DNA of 64,000 bases from Rhodococcus sp. 4CII (lineage in GTDB: Bacteria; Actinomycetota; Actinomycetes; Mycobacteriales; Mycobacteriaceae): positions 4,382,001 to 4,446,000 of the forward strand of contig NZ_JACCFE010000002.1 in the NCBI RefSeq assembly GCF_014256275.1, read 5' to 3'. Under the pieces are notes generated by a model. It was not told where the DNA came from, did no database searches, and was given only the letters and a program-made list of their open reading frames with translations. Below are positions 44,928 through 52,846 of this stretch, in pieces. Positions within the stretch are counted from its first letter, which is position 1, and each line of letters opens with the position of its first letter. The position numbers were made by a program, and so were the translations under genes.

Positions 44928-45525
44928 CGAGGTACGACCCGATCGGGAGATTGCCGGGAGGACCGAATCGCCGATCCTCCCGGCACCGGTCTTCGACCGG
45001 CTCATCACCGAGATGCGACGCTTCCAGGACCTGCTCGCCGGCGCGGCCCTCCCGGTCGCCGAAGCGGAACAGCTGACGACCCTGCTCGTCACGGGTGCGT
45101 CTTCGCTCGCGGAGCATCAGGTGCCCGACGTCCATCGCGACTTCTCGCACCGCCGCGACGTGCCGAGCCGCGGCCAATCGATGACTCCGTGGTTCGAGGT
45201 GGTCGAACGGGATCACGACAGCGTGGTCGCCCAAGTGCGGTTCGGTCGGTTCTTCAACGGTGTGGGCGGTGTGGCACACGGCGGCGCGATCCCGCTGATC
45301 TTCGACGACGTGCTCGGCTCACTCGCGTCGTGGGAACGCTCGAGTTCGCGCACGGCCTATCTCAACGTGTCGTACCTTTCGGTCACACCGCTCGACACGC
45401 CCCTGATACTCGAGGCCGTGTTCGAGCGGGAAGAGGGGCGCAAGCGCTTCCTCCGGGGCACGTTGCGGAACGGGGACACAGTGTGCGCGCAGGCAGAGTC
45501 GTTGTTCGTCGCGACCACGATCTGA
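44917..45525 (+). CDS. PaaI-type hotdog thioesterase
   Basis: The 202-residue product has a hotdog domain in the C-terminal two thirds, with GVAHGGAIPLIFDDVLGSLA (about residues 108-127), the typical HGG...DD stretch of PaaI and acyl-CoA thioesterases, followed by TAYLNVSYL. The first 80 residues are an extra helical segment. It probably hydrolyses an acyl-CoA intermediate or releases CoA. Its gene overlaps the end of the binding-protein gene and ends the second Liv operon. Confidence 0.75.
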   Translation: MPTSEVRPDREIAGRTESPILPAPVFDRLITEMRRFQDLLAGAALPVAEAEQLTTLLVTGASSLAEHQVPDVHRDFSHRRDVPSRGQSMTPWFEVVERDHDSVVAQVRFGRFFNGVGGVAHGGAIPLIFDDVLGSLASWERSSSRTAYLNVSYLSVTPLDTPLILEAVFEREEGRKRFLRGTLRNGDTVCAQAESLFVATTI

Positions 45526-45621
45526 CGAAACGCACGTCCTGCAGATCCGGCACCCCTTCCGTAATCCTTTGTTACGCAACTACGAAGTCGCCCGGTGCGC
45601 GAAAATTCCGTGTTCCGCACG

Positions 45622-45680
45622 TTGACATCTGCACCTCCGGTCGTGTGTAGTGGGTCACACCACGATTTTGAGTCGATAAT
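45622..45680 (+). promoter_or_regulatory. Promoter and island motif before the second binding-protein/Rieske operon
   Basis: TTGACA (45622-45627) and TGTAGT (45646-45651), 18 bp apart, are candidate -35 and -10 elements. TTTTGAGTCGATAAT (45666-45680) lies just downstream of the expected start point, a position suited to a repressor. It aligns closely with TTATGAGACGATAAT at 61436. The -10 region TAGTGGGTCAC matches the promoter at 26633-26678. Confidence 0.55.
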
Positions 45681-45805
45681 TCTCGTAATTGGATATCGGC
45701 CGGGGGTGGCTCGTCTCCAGCTCCTTCCCGTCGATCCGTTCCCAAGATGTCAGCAGGCGTAAACATGCTGGGCCGCAGTTTCATTGGAATCCTGGAAGGA
45801 ACGTC

Positions 45806-47041
45806 ATGAATTTGTGGAGGAAGCTGGCCCCGATCGCCGGAGCCTCGCTGATCGCCCTGGTCGCCGGATGTGGCCAGGTCGAGGAACCGGCGAGCGCGGT
45901 GACCGGGGACCCGATTCGCATCGGATTCGTGTGTAGCTGCTCCGGGGCGCAGTCGCATGCGCTCGGCCGGATGGCGGACATCGCAGAGGCATGGGCCAAA
46001 TCGGTGAACGCTTCCGGAGGAATCAACGACCACCCGGTCGAGGTCATTGTCAAGGACGACGGACTCGACGCGGCCCGCTCGCTCCAGGCCGTGAAGGAGT
46101 TGGTCGAGAACGACAAGGTCATGGCCATCTCCGGGGAAGCGAGTCTGGTCAGCTCCTCGTGGGTGAACTACCTCGCGGACAAGAGAGTCCCTGTCGTGGG
46201 TGGGCTCACCTTCTCCACGCCGTACGAGACCAGCCCCGACTTCTTCTCGACCGGCGCGTCGTTGACGCTGCAGGAGTATGGCGCCTATTCCCTCGCCAAG
46301 GAACAGGGAGCCGAAAAGCTCGGCTTCCTGTATTGCTCCGATTCACCGACCTGCAAGGACTCCGCCGGCGTCGCCGAAAAGATCGTCAAGGGTCTGGGTA
46401 TGGAGATCGTCTCGGCGCCCGTCTCGTCGACCGCGCCCAACTACACGGCGCAGTGCCTGCAGATGCGCGACGAGGGCGTGGATGCCCTCATGATCCTCAA
46501 CTCGGGACCCGTGCAGGCGCGCGTGCTGTCGAGTTGCGCCCAGCAGGGATACACACCGACCACCGTCTCCACCGCCGGTGGGTCCTCGGACACGTGGACA
46601 CAGGACCCGAATTTCGACGGCCGACTCATGTCGTCGGCCATCGCGCCGTGGCAGGACGAGTCTGTCCCGGGAGTCCGGACCTTCCTCGAAGCCATCGACA
46701 CCTTCGCCCCGGACCTTCGCGGTTCGGAACTGTTCCAACAGCCCGCCGCGCTCGTGTGGGCGGGTCTCGAGTTGTTCAAGGCCGCAGCCGAAGGCGGCGG
46801 AGTGGGACCGCAGTCGACGCCGGCCGACGTGCGCAACGGCCTCTACGGTCTCGTGGACGAGACACTCGACGGGTGGACCGCACCGCTCAACTTCCACGAG
46901 GGGGAGACGTCGTCGGTGCCGTGCTACTTCGTGATGGGGATCGAGGACGGCGCGTTCGTCTCCCCGGAGGGTGTGGGCCCGCTCTGTGTGGACGAGGGCG
47001 TGTACACGGGACTGAAGGCTCTCCGCGCAAGCAGGCGGTGA
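45806..47041 (+). CDS. Lipid-anchored substrate-binding protein, paralogue of 30331
   Basis: The ATG at 45806 follows GGAAGGA, giving 411 residues with lipobox LVAGC (Cys22). The mature part is similar along its length to the protein at 30331 (IRIGFVCSCSGAQS, then NDHPVEVIVKDDGLD). It has no ATPase or permease genes next to it and is followed by the first Rieske gene at 47099. It probably serves one of the two Liv importers with altered specificity. The distance of 57 bp and shared direction suggest a single transcript with the Rieske and VOC-like genes. Confidence 0.85.
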   Translation: MNLWRKLAPIAGASLIALVAGCGQVEEPASAVTGDPIRIGFVCSCSGAQSHALGRMADIAEAWAKSVNASGGINDHPVEVIVKDDGLDAARSLQAVKELVENDKVMAISGEASLVSSSWVNYLADKRVPVVGGLTFSTPYETSPDFFSTGASLTLQEYGAYSLAKEQGAEKLGFLYCSDSPTCKDSAGVAEKIVKGLGMEIVSAPVSSTAPNYTAQCLQMRDEGVDALMILNSGPVQARVLSSCAQQGYTPTTVSTAGGSSDTWTQDPNFDGRLMSSAIAPWQDESVPGVRTFLEAIDTFAPDLRGSELFQQPAALVWAGLELFKAAAEGGGVGPQSTPADVRNGLYGLVDETLDGWTAPLNFHEGETSSVPCYFVMGIEDGAFVSPEGVGPLCVDEGVYTGLKALRASRR

Positions 47042-47098
47042 AGGCAAGGCCTGGACTCTGTCCGGGCGACATCGACAAACGTGTGTGGGAGTGAACTC

Positions 47099-48409
47099 AT
47101 GCTGAACCAGGAAGACAACGATCTGTTGACGCGTGTCGAGGGTGACGCACCGATGGGTGTCTTGATGCGTCGTTATTGGACGCCGGTGCTGATGTCGGAG
47201 GATGTCGTCTCGGACGGTGCTCCGCGGCGGATCAAGATTCTCGGTGGCAAGTATGTGGCGTTCCGGGACACCGAGGGCAAGGTCGGGGTGCTCAACGAGG
47301 CGTGCCCGCATCGGGGTGCGTCGTTGGCGTTGGCGCGCAACGAGAATTGCGCTTTGCAGTGCCTGTATCACGGGTGGCGGGTGGATCGGAACGGGAAGGT
47401 GGTGGAGACGCCGTCGGAGCCGGCGGACAGTACGTTCAAGGACAAGATCCGTCATGTCGGGTATCCGGTGCGTGAGGCCGGCGGCCTGATCTGGGCGTAT
47501 TTCGGTGACCCGAAGGCCGAACCGGAATTCCCGGCGTTCGACTGGACCGCTCGCAAGCCGGAGCAGATCTACACGATTCGGGTGGCGCAGCGGTGCAATT
47601 GGGCGCAGGCGATCGAGGGTGCGATCGATGCGGCGCATGCGAATTTTCTGCACAACGATTTGATGCGCAAGTTGGCGGGCGGCGGCGACTACACCGGCGG
47701 CGGCGGCCTGCAGAACCTGACCCTCGTGGACGGCGCCCCCAAACTGGAGATCCAGAATCTGCCCTACGGCTTCCAATACGCAGCCGTCCGCAATGCGGTA
47801 TCGGACGGTAGGCCGATGCAGTATGTGCGGACCACCCAGTTCGTCGCTCCGAACTGGGCCCTCTTCTCCGCGCCCGAGGGGTGGGCTTTCAATCAGGTGT
47901 TCGTGCCGGTCGACGACGAGAACACCATCTTCTACTTCATCCACGCCCGGGAGGGGGACGAGATCATCGATGAGCCCTATCGGGCCAAGATTCTGGAATG
48001 GTCCGGTGTGGGTGACCTCGACGACAACTTCCACATGGACTTCCGCTCGGGGAACATGTGGCGGCAGGACCGAGACCTGATGGACCGCAAGAAGCACGGC
48101 GACCACTTCAGCTTCAGCGGCATGACCGGAAATCAGACCGAGGATCTCGGGGTACAGGAGAGCATGGGTCCGATCGAGGACCGCACCCGCGAGCACCTGG
48201 GCACATCCGACCTCGCCGTGATCCGGATGCGTCGCCTGATGCTGGACGCCGCACGCCGCAGCAAGCGCGGTGAAACTCCCCTGGCTCTGGGTGGCGACTT
48301 CCTGTACGGCGAGATCCGGCCGGGCGAAGAACTGATCGAACCCGGCGTGTGCTGGCAGGAGACCGTCGGCTCGCGTGGCGAAGCACCTGCGACAACGCGA
48401 ACCGTGTAG
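47099..48409 (+). CDS. LigXa/phthalate-dioxygenase-type Rieske oxygenase, first copy
   Basis: The 436-residue alpha subunit has the Rieske cluster ligands Cys69, His71, Cys88 and His91 (CPH...CLYHGW), and the catalytic iron motif Asp177, His180, His185 in AIDAAHANFLH. The family includes phthalate dioxygenase, phenoxybenzoate dioxygenase and aromatic O-demethylases. No reductase or ferredoxin gene lies next to it; the VanB-type reductase at 17490 is far away. The first 204 residues differ from the second Rieske protein by only three substitutions, whereas the region after residue 204 is divergent. The start follows GGGAGTG. The substrate is unknown, but aromatic ethers or acids fit the family. 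Confidence 0.9.
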   Translation: MLNQEDNDLLTRVEGDAPMGVLMRRYWTPVLMSEDVVSDGAPRRIKILGGKYVAFRDTEGKVGVLNEACPHRGASLALARNENCALQCLYHGWRVDRNGKVVETPSEPADSTFKDKIRHVGYPVREAGGLIWAYFGDPKAEPEFPAFDWTARKPEQIYTIRVAQRCNWAQAIEGAIDAAHANFLHNDLMRKLAGGGDYTGGGGLQNLTLVDGAPKLEIQNLPYGFQYAAVRNAVSDGRPMQYVRTTQFVAPNWALFSAPEGWAFNQVFVPVDDENTIFYFIHAREGDEIIDEPYRAKILEWSGVGDLDDNFHMDFRSGNMWRQDRDLMDRKKHGDHFSFSGMTGNQTEDLGVQESMGPIEDRTREHLGTSDLAVIRMRRLMLDAARRSKRGETPLALGGDFLYGEIRPGEELIEPGVCWQETVGSRGEAPATTRTV

Positions 48410-48508
48410 AGAACGTCGAACAATCTGGCACCGCGGAACGGAGTCCGGGACGCAGCCCCGGTCCGGGCTTCCTACGCGATGACAACGATCAAGATCGGTA
48501 GGATTCCT

Positions 48509-49231
48509 ATGACTCACATTCGTCTCAGACATGTCGCGGTGGTGACCGCGGACTTGGCGGGCACGGTCGACACGGTGCAGCAAGCATTACGGTTGCCGGA
48601 GCCGTTCAACGACGACCTGGCGAACCAGTTCTCGACGCACAACGCCGTTTTCGGCCTGGGCAACTCGTTCCTGGAGATCTGCTCCCCGTACGAGGACGGT
48701 CCCGTTCGGAGATACGCCGAGGAACGCGGCGGCGATGCCGGATACATGGCGGTGTTCCAGGTACCCGACAACGACCGTGCCCGAGCCAGATTGGACGGGC
48801 TGGGGGTGCGGATCATCGCGGAGCTGAAGTTGTTCGACCAGGGCGCGAACATGCTGCATCCGAAGGATGTGCCGGGAGCGATGGTGTCGGTCGACTGGGC
48901 GACGCCGTACGAATCGTGGAGGTGGGGAGGTCCGGCCTGGTCCGGGAAGGTTCCCGAGCATCCCGACGGTGGGATCCTCTCCATGGAAGTGCGGATGCTG
49001 GATGCACGCCACGCCGCCGAGAAATGGGCAGTGGCCCTCGATGCCAGGGTGGAAACGGTCTCGGACGACGAGGCGCACGTCCACCTGCTCGAGGCCGGCC
49101 AGGTCGTGCGCTTCACCACGACCAAGGACAAACTGCGCGAGGGAATCTGCGCCGTCGACCTGAAGCTCCCGAGCGAAATCGTCGTGAAAGAGCAGTTCGA
49201 CGTCGCCGGCGTCCACTTCACCTGTGTCTGA
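48509..49231 (+). CDS. VOC/glyoxalase-like protein
   Basis: The 240-residue product is started at the ATG at 48509 after TAGGA; another in-frame ATG at 48479 is possible. It begins with IRLRHVAVVTADLAGTVDTV, the usual first strand and helix of a VOC domain, and has two halves, about residues 1-125 and 130-240. Such proteins are dioxygenases, epimerases or binding proteins. It sits between two Rieske oxygenase genes, a place where extradiol or other accessory enzymes are often found. The metal ligands are not obvious, so a catalytic role is uncertain. Confidence 0.7.
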   Translation: MTHIRLRHVAVVTADLAGTVDTVQQALRLPEPFNDDLANQFSTHNAVFGLGNSFLEICSPYEDGPVRRYAEERGGDAGYMAVFQVPDNDRARARLDGLGVRIIAELKLFDQGANMLHPKDVPGAMVSVDWATPYESWRWGGPAWSGKVPEHPDGGILSMEVRMLDARHAAEKWAVALDARVETVSDDEAHVHLLEAGQVVRFTTTKDKLREGICAVDLKLPSEIVVKEQFDVAGVHFTCV

Positions 49232-49267
49232 TACTCACCTCCTACGGAATTGATTTGGAGACTGCTC

Positions 49268-50584
49268 ATGCTGAACCAGGAAGACAACGACCTGCTCACC
49301 CGTGTCGAGGGTGACGCACCGATGGGTGTCTTGATGCGTCGTTATTGGACGCCGGTGCTGATGTCGGAGGACGTCGTCTCGGACGGTGCTCCGCGGCGGA
49401 TCAAGATTCTCGGTGGCAAGTATGTGGCGTTCCGGGACACCGAGGGCAAGGTCGGGGTGCTCAACGAGGCGTGCCCGCATCGGGGTGCGTCGTTGGCGTT
49501 GGCGCGCAATGAGAATTGTGCTCTGCAGTGCCTGTATCACGGGTGGCGGGTGGATCGGAACGGGAAGGTGGTGGAGACGCCGTCGGAGCCGGCGGACAGT
49601 ACGTTCAAGGACAAGATCCGTCATATCGGGTATCCGGTGCGTGAGGCGGGTGGTTTGATCTGGGCGTATTTCGGTGACCCGAAGGCCGAACCGGAGTTCC
49701 CGGCGTTCGATTGGACCGCTCGCGAGCCGGAGCAGATCTACACGATTCGGGTGGCGCAGCGGTGCAATTGGGCGCAGGCGATCGAGGGTGCGATCGATGC
49801 GGCGCATGCGAATTTTCTGCACAACGATTTGATGCGCAAGTTGGCGGGCGGCGGTGAGTACACCGGCGGCGGTGGGCTGTTCGACAAGGTCCTAGTCGGA
49901 GGCGCTCCGCGTCTCGAGATCGACAACCTGCCCTATGGGTTCCAGTACGCCGGTATCCGTGACGCGACACTGAAGGACGGAACGACCAAGCAATATGTAC
50001 GGACGACGAAATTCGTTGCGCCGTACTGGGCGATGTTCTCCGCGCCGCAGGGTTGGATCTTCTCGCAGGTGTTCGTGCCGGTCGACGACGAGAACACCAT
50101 CTTCTACTTCATCCACGCCCGGGAGGGGGACGAGATCATCGAGCCCGAGTACCGCGCAAAGATTCTGGAATGGTCCGGTGTGGGTGACCTCGACGAAAAC
50201 TTCCACATGGACTTCCACTCGGGGAACATGTGGCGGCAGGATCGGGACTCGATGGACCGCAAGAAGCACGGTGACAAGTTCAGCTTCAGCGGCATGACCG
50301 GAAATCAGACCGAGGATCTCGGGGTACAGGAGAGCATGGGTCCGATCGAGGACCGCACCCGTGAGCACCTGGGCACATCCGACCTCGCCGTGATCCGCAT
50401 GCGTCGCCTGATGCTGGACGCCGCACGTCGGAACCAGCGCGGCGAGACGCCACTGGGCCTGGCGGGGGATTTCCGCTACGACGAAATCCGTTCGGCGGAG
50501 GAACTGATCGATCCGGGTGTGCGCTGGCAGGACGTTGTCGGTGTCCCCTCGTCGGCCAAGGCCGCGCAGTCGACCGACGCATGA
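49268..50584 (+). CDS. LigXa/phthalate-dioxygenase-type Rieske oxygenase, second copy
   Basis: The 438-residue protein has the same cofactor ligands (Cys69, His71, Cys88, His91; Asp177, His180, His185). Within residues 1-204 it differs from the first copy only at positions 120, 153 and 197. After that it has its own sequence (GGGGLFDKVLVGGAP), then returns to near identity in the FVPVDDENTIFYFIHAREG region. The divergent part should line the substrate pocket, so the two enzymes probably use different substrates with a common cofactor end. TTGGAGA precedes the ATG. The 27-bp terminator stem follows. Confidence 0.9.
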   Translation: MLNQEDNDLLTRVEGDAPMGVLMRRYWTPVLMSEDVVSDGAPRRIKILGGKYVAFRDTEGKVGVLNEACPHRGASLALARNENCALQCLYHGWRVDRNGKVVETPSEPADSTFKDKIRHIGYPVREAGGLIWAYFGDPKAEPEFPAFDWTAREPEQIYTIRVAQRCNWAQAIEGAIDAAHANFLHNDLMRKLAGGGEYTGGGGLFDKVLVGGAPRLEIDNLPYGFQYAGIRDATLKDGTTKQYVRTTKFVAPYWAMFSAPQGWIFSQVFVPVDDENTIFYFIHAREGDEIIEPEYRAKILEWSGVGDLDENFHMDFHSGNMWRQDRDSMDRKKHGDKFSFSGMTGNQTEDLGVQESMGPIEDRTREHLGTSDLAVIRMRRLMLDAARRNQRGETPLGLAGDFRYDEIRSAEELIDPGVRWQDVVGVPSSAKAAQSTDA

Positions 50585-50603
50585 CCCGTAATTGAGCTGA
50601 GTA

Positions 50604-50662
50604 CGAACGCCTCGACCCCGTTGCACCGATTCCATATCGGTGCAACGGGGTCGAGGCGTTCG
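50604..50662. terminator. Long bidirectional hairpin between convergent genes
   Basis: A 27-bp stem without mismatch (50604-50630 paired with 50636-50662) around the loop TCCAT lies between the second Rieske gene and the thiolase-like gene, which converge here. It is much longer than most factor-independent terminators and can act in both directions. Confidence 0.8.
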
Positions 50663-50671
50663 GAGTGAAGG

Positions 50672-51868
50672 TCAGGCCGTGACGATCACTGCTGAACCGT
50701 GACCGAAGAGACCCTGGTTGATCGACATGCCGACGTTGGCATTCGGCACCTGACGCTCACCCGCGTCGCCGCGCAACTGGACCGTCAATTCCACGACCTG
50801 GGCGATGGCCTGTGCCGGTACGGCCTCGCCGAAGCTCGCGAGTCCGCCGCTCGGGTTCACCGGCACCCGTCCGCCCAGTGAGGTGACGCCGTCGTGCAGA
50901 ATCTTCTCGGCCTCGCCCTCGGCGCACAGCCCGATGTGCTCGTACCAGTCGAGTTCGAGCGCAGTCGAAAGATCGTAGACTTCTGCAAGATTCAGGTCGT
51001 CGGGCCCGAGACCGGCCTCGGCGTACGCCGAACTGGCGAGCGAGGTCTTGAAACCCTCGTCCGGTGCGGGCACCGCGAGTGTCGAGTCGGTGGCGAAGTT
51101 GGGCATCTCGATGACGTTGTTCGGGTAGGTCGGCGAGTTCGTGGACAACGCCGATATGCGAACGGCGCGGCCACCCCGCTCGAGCTGCTTACGACGCGCG
51201 TAGTCCTCGCTCGTGATGACCAGTGCCGCGGCGCCGTCACTCGTGGCGCACACGTCCAGCAGATGCAGCGGCTCGGCGACGTACGCGCTCGCCAGCACCT
51301 CGTCCTCGGTGACCACTTTGGTGAACCGTGCGTTCGGGTTGAGTGCGCCCGCACGGCTGTTCTTCGCCTTCACCATCGCGAAATCGCGTTCGCTCGCGCC
51401 GTACGCCGCGATGCGGCGCTGCGCGTAGAGGCCGAAGTAGGTGGGGTTGGTGGCGCCGAGGAGCCGGAACCGCAGCCAGTCGGGATCGGTCTGATCGCCG
51501 CCGCCGAAGGGGCCGAAGAACCCCTTGGGGGCGACGTCGGCGCCGATGACGAGGGCGACGTCACACAGACCGGCGAGGATGTGGGCCCGGGCGGCCCCGA
51601 TGGCCTGAGCCCCCGACGCACACGCGGCGAACGAGCTGCTCAGACGGGTTCCGTTCCAGCCGAGCTCCTGCGCGAAGGCCGCGCCGCTGACCAGGCCGGG
51701 ATAGCCGCCCCGCCAGGTGTTCGCGCCGGCGACCATCTGCACGTCGGTCCAGTCGATGCCGGCATCCTCGAGGGCCGCGCGTGCGGCCACCCGGCCGTAC
51801 TCGACGAACGACTTCCCGAACTTGCCCCACGGGTGCATACCTACCCCGAGAACGGCTACTCCACTCAT
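50672..51868 (-). CDS. SCP2-type thiolase-like/aldolase-like protein
   Basis: The 398-residue protein starts at the ATG at 51868, which overlaps the DUF35 stop. It has a thiolase fold with a candidate nucleophile cysteine in FAACASGAQAI (about residue 82). The C-terminal end NQGLFGHGSAV differs from biosynthetic thiolases, as in the lipid-transfer-protein group that includes the retro-aldolase Ltp2. In steroid side-chain degradation, Ltp2 needs a DUF35 partner, and a DUF35 gene is adjacent here. It may cleave a beta-hydroxy or beta-keto acyl-CoA. Whether it is a thiolase or an aldolase cannot be settled from the sequence. Confidence 0.8.
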   Translation of the reverse strand: MSGVAVLGVGMHPWGKFGKSFVEYGRVAARAALEDAGIDWTDVQMVAGANTWRGGYPGLVSGAAFAQELGWNGTRLSSSFAACASGAQAIGAARAHILAGLCDVALVIGADVAPKGFFGPFGGGDQTDPDWLRFRLLGATNPTYFGLYAQRRIAAYGASERDFAMVKAKNSRAGALNPNARFTKVVTEDEVLASAYVAEPLHLLDVCATSDGAAALVITSEDYARRKQLERGGRAVRISALSTNSPTYPNNVIEMPNFATDSTLAVPAPDEGFKTSLASSAYAEAGLGPDDLNLAEVYDLSTALELDWYEHIGLCAEGEAEKILHDGVTSLGGRVPVNPSGGLASFGEAVPAQAIAQVVELTVQLRGDAGERQVPNANVGMSINQGLFGHGSAVIVTA

Positions 51869-52308
51869 GATGCGACCTCCACGGTCTCGGAATTGTCGAG
51901 GGTCCAGCGCCACACCAACTGGACGCCGTCTTCGTCCTCCAGCAGCTTCTCGGTGCGCAGCGACACCATGTCGCCGACGTTCGCGGGCGGGCTGTCCGGG
52001 CTGAGCTGCCCCAGTACGACCAGGCCGTCCTCCTCGAGCTCGACCGCGAGCACGGTGTAGGGCTCGAACGGATCGCCCGAGACGTAGGGGGCCGGAGGCT
52101 TGTAGTGGTTGCGTGTCCACGACCAGATCCGGCCGCGGGTGCTCAGAGGGTGGGTTTCGAGCACATCGCCGCCGCACCGCGGATTGCGGCAGCGGTCGAT
52201 GGTCGGGGGGAAGAAGACGGAACGGCAGCGCGTGCACGCCTTGCCCAGGAGCCGGGTCTCGCTCGCGTCGAACCAGTCGGGGACGGCGGAACGGGAGGGT
52301 GTCGTCAT
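51865..52308 (-). CDS. DUF35 / OB-fold protein with zinc ribbon
   Basis: The 147-residue protein has a zinc ribbon formed by Cys25, Cys28, Cys40 and Cys45, followed by an OB-fold (about residues 55-135, TRGRIWSWTRNHY). DUF35 proteins bind acyl-CoA thiolase-like enzymes and are needed for activity of some of them. The gene lies between the SnoaL-like and thiolase-like genes and overlaps the latter by four bases, so the two proteins are probably a complex. It has no catalytic residues of its own. Confidence 0.85.
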   Translation of the reverse strand: MTTPSRSAVPDWFDASETRLLGKACTRCRSVFFPPTIDRCRNPRCGGDVLETHPLSTRGRIWSWTRNHYKPPAPYVSGDPFEPYTVLAVELEEDGLVVLGQLSPDSPPANVGDMVSLRTEKLLEDEDGVQLVWRWTLDNSETVEVAS

Positions 52309-52314
52309 GATTCC

Positions 52315-52803
52315 CTAGTTCCTTTCGGGGGTGTGGGTGGTGGCAACGAGGTTCGTGGCCTTCGGCCGTTCGGTCGCCGAATCTTCGGGTGGCAGCAGCG
52401 GGACGAACCCGGCGCGTGCGGTGAGCAGGGTGTCGCCGTACTCGTCCATCCGCTGGATCAATCCCTCGCGGAACGTGTAGATCCAGCAGTAGTCATTGGT
52501 GTAGGTCTCGCCGTCGATTCGCTTCGCGCGCATGAGCTGCCGGACGACTGCGGTCTCGCCGTCGACCACGACCGCGACGACTTCGCGCTCGATCGTGTCG
52601 ACGTGAAGTACCCGACTCGTATTCGCCCCGGTGAGGGCGGCGGCCACCCGCTCTCGGCCGCGGAAGGGCCGGGGACGGATGCCGGCGGGTGGGTGCCATT
52701 CGACGTCCTCGGCCAGCAGCGCGGCGATCGCGTCGACGTCGTTACGAGCGCGAGCCTCATTGAATTGCAGGACCAGAACCCGGGTGCGTTCGGTGTCGGT
52801 CAT
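52315..52803 (-). CDS. SnoaL-like (NTF2-fold) protein
   Basis: The 162-residue product is a single SnoaL-type domain: VLQFNEARARNDVDAIAALL (about residues 10-29), a VEWHPPAG loop and a YCWIYTFREGLIQRMDEYGD end. It lies 6 bp upstream of the DUF35 gene and 43 bp downstream of the BVMO gene, so it belongs to the leftward operon. Family members catalyse epoxide opening, dehydration or isomerisation, often of BVMO or oxygenase products. The activity here is unknown. Confidence 0.75.
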   Translation of the reverse strand: MTDTERTRVLVLQFNEARARNDVDAIAALLAEDVEWHPPAGIRPRPFRGRERVAAALTGANTSRVLHVDTIEREVVAVVVDGETAVVRQLMRAKRIDGETYTNDYCWIYTFREGLIQRMDEYGDTLLTARAGFVPLLPPEDSATERPKATNLVATTHTPERN

Positions 52804-52846
52804 GTCGAGTTGCCTTCCGTCTTAGTAGGTATGAGGAGGATGCGGC

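Noticed and set aside
46343..48583. 746-codon open frame on the minus strand opposite binding-protein and Rieske genes
   Set aside because: Antisense image of two clear genes; composition and lack of motifs argue against coding.
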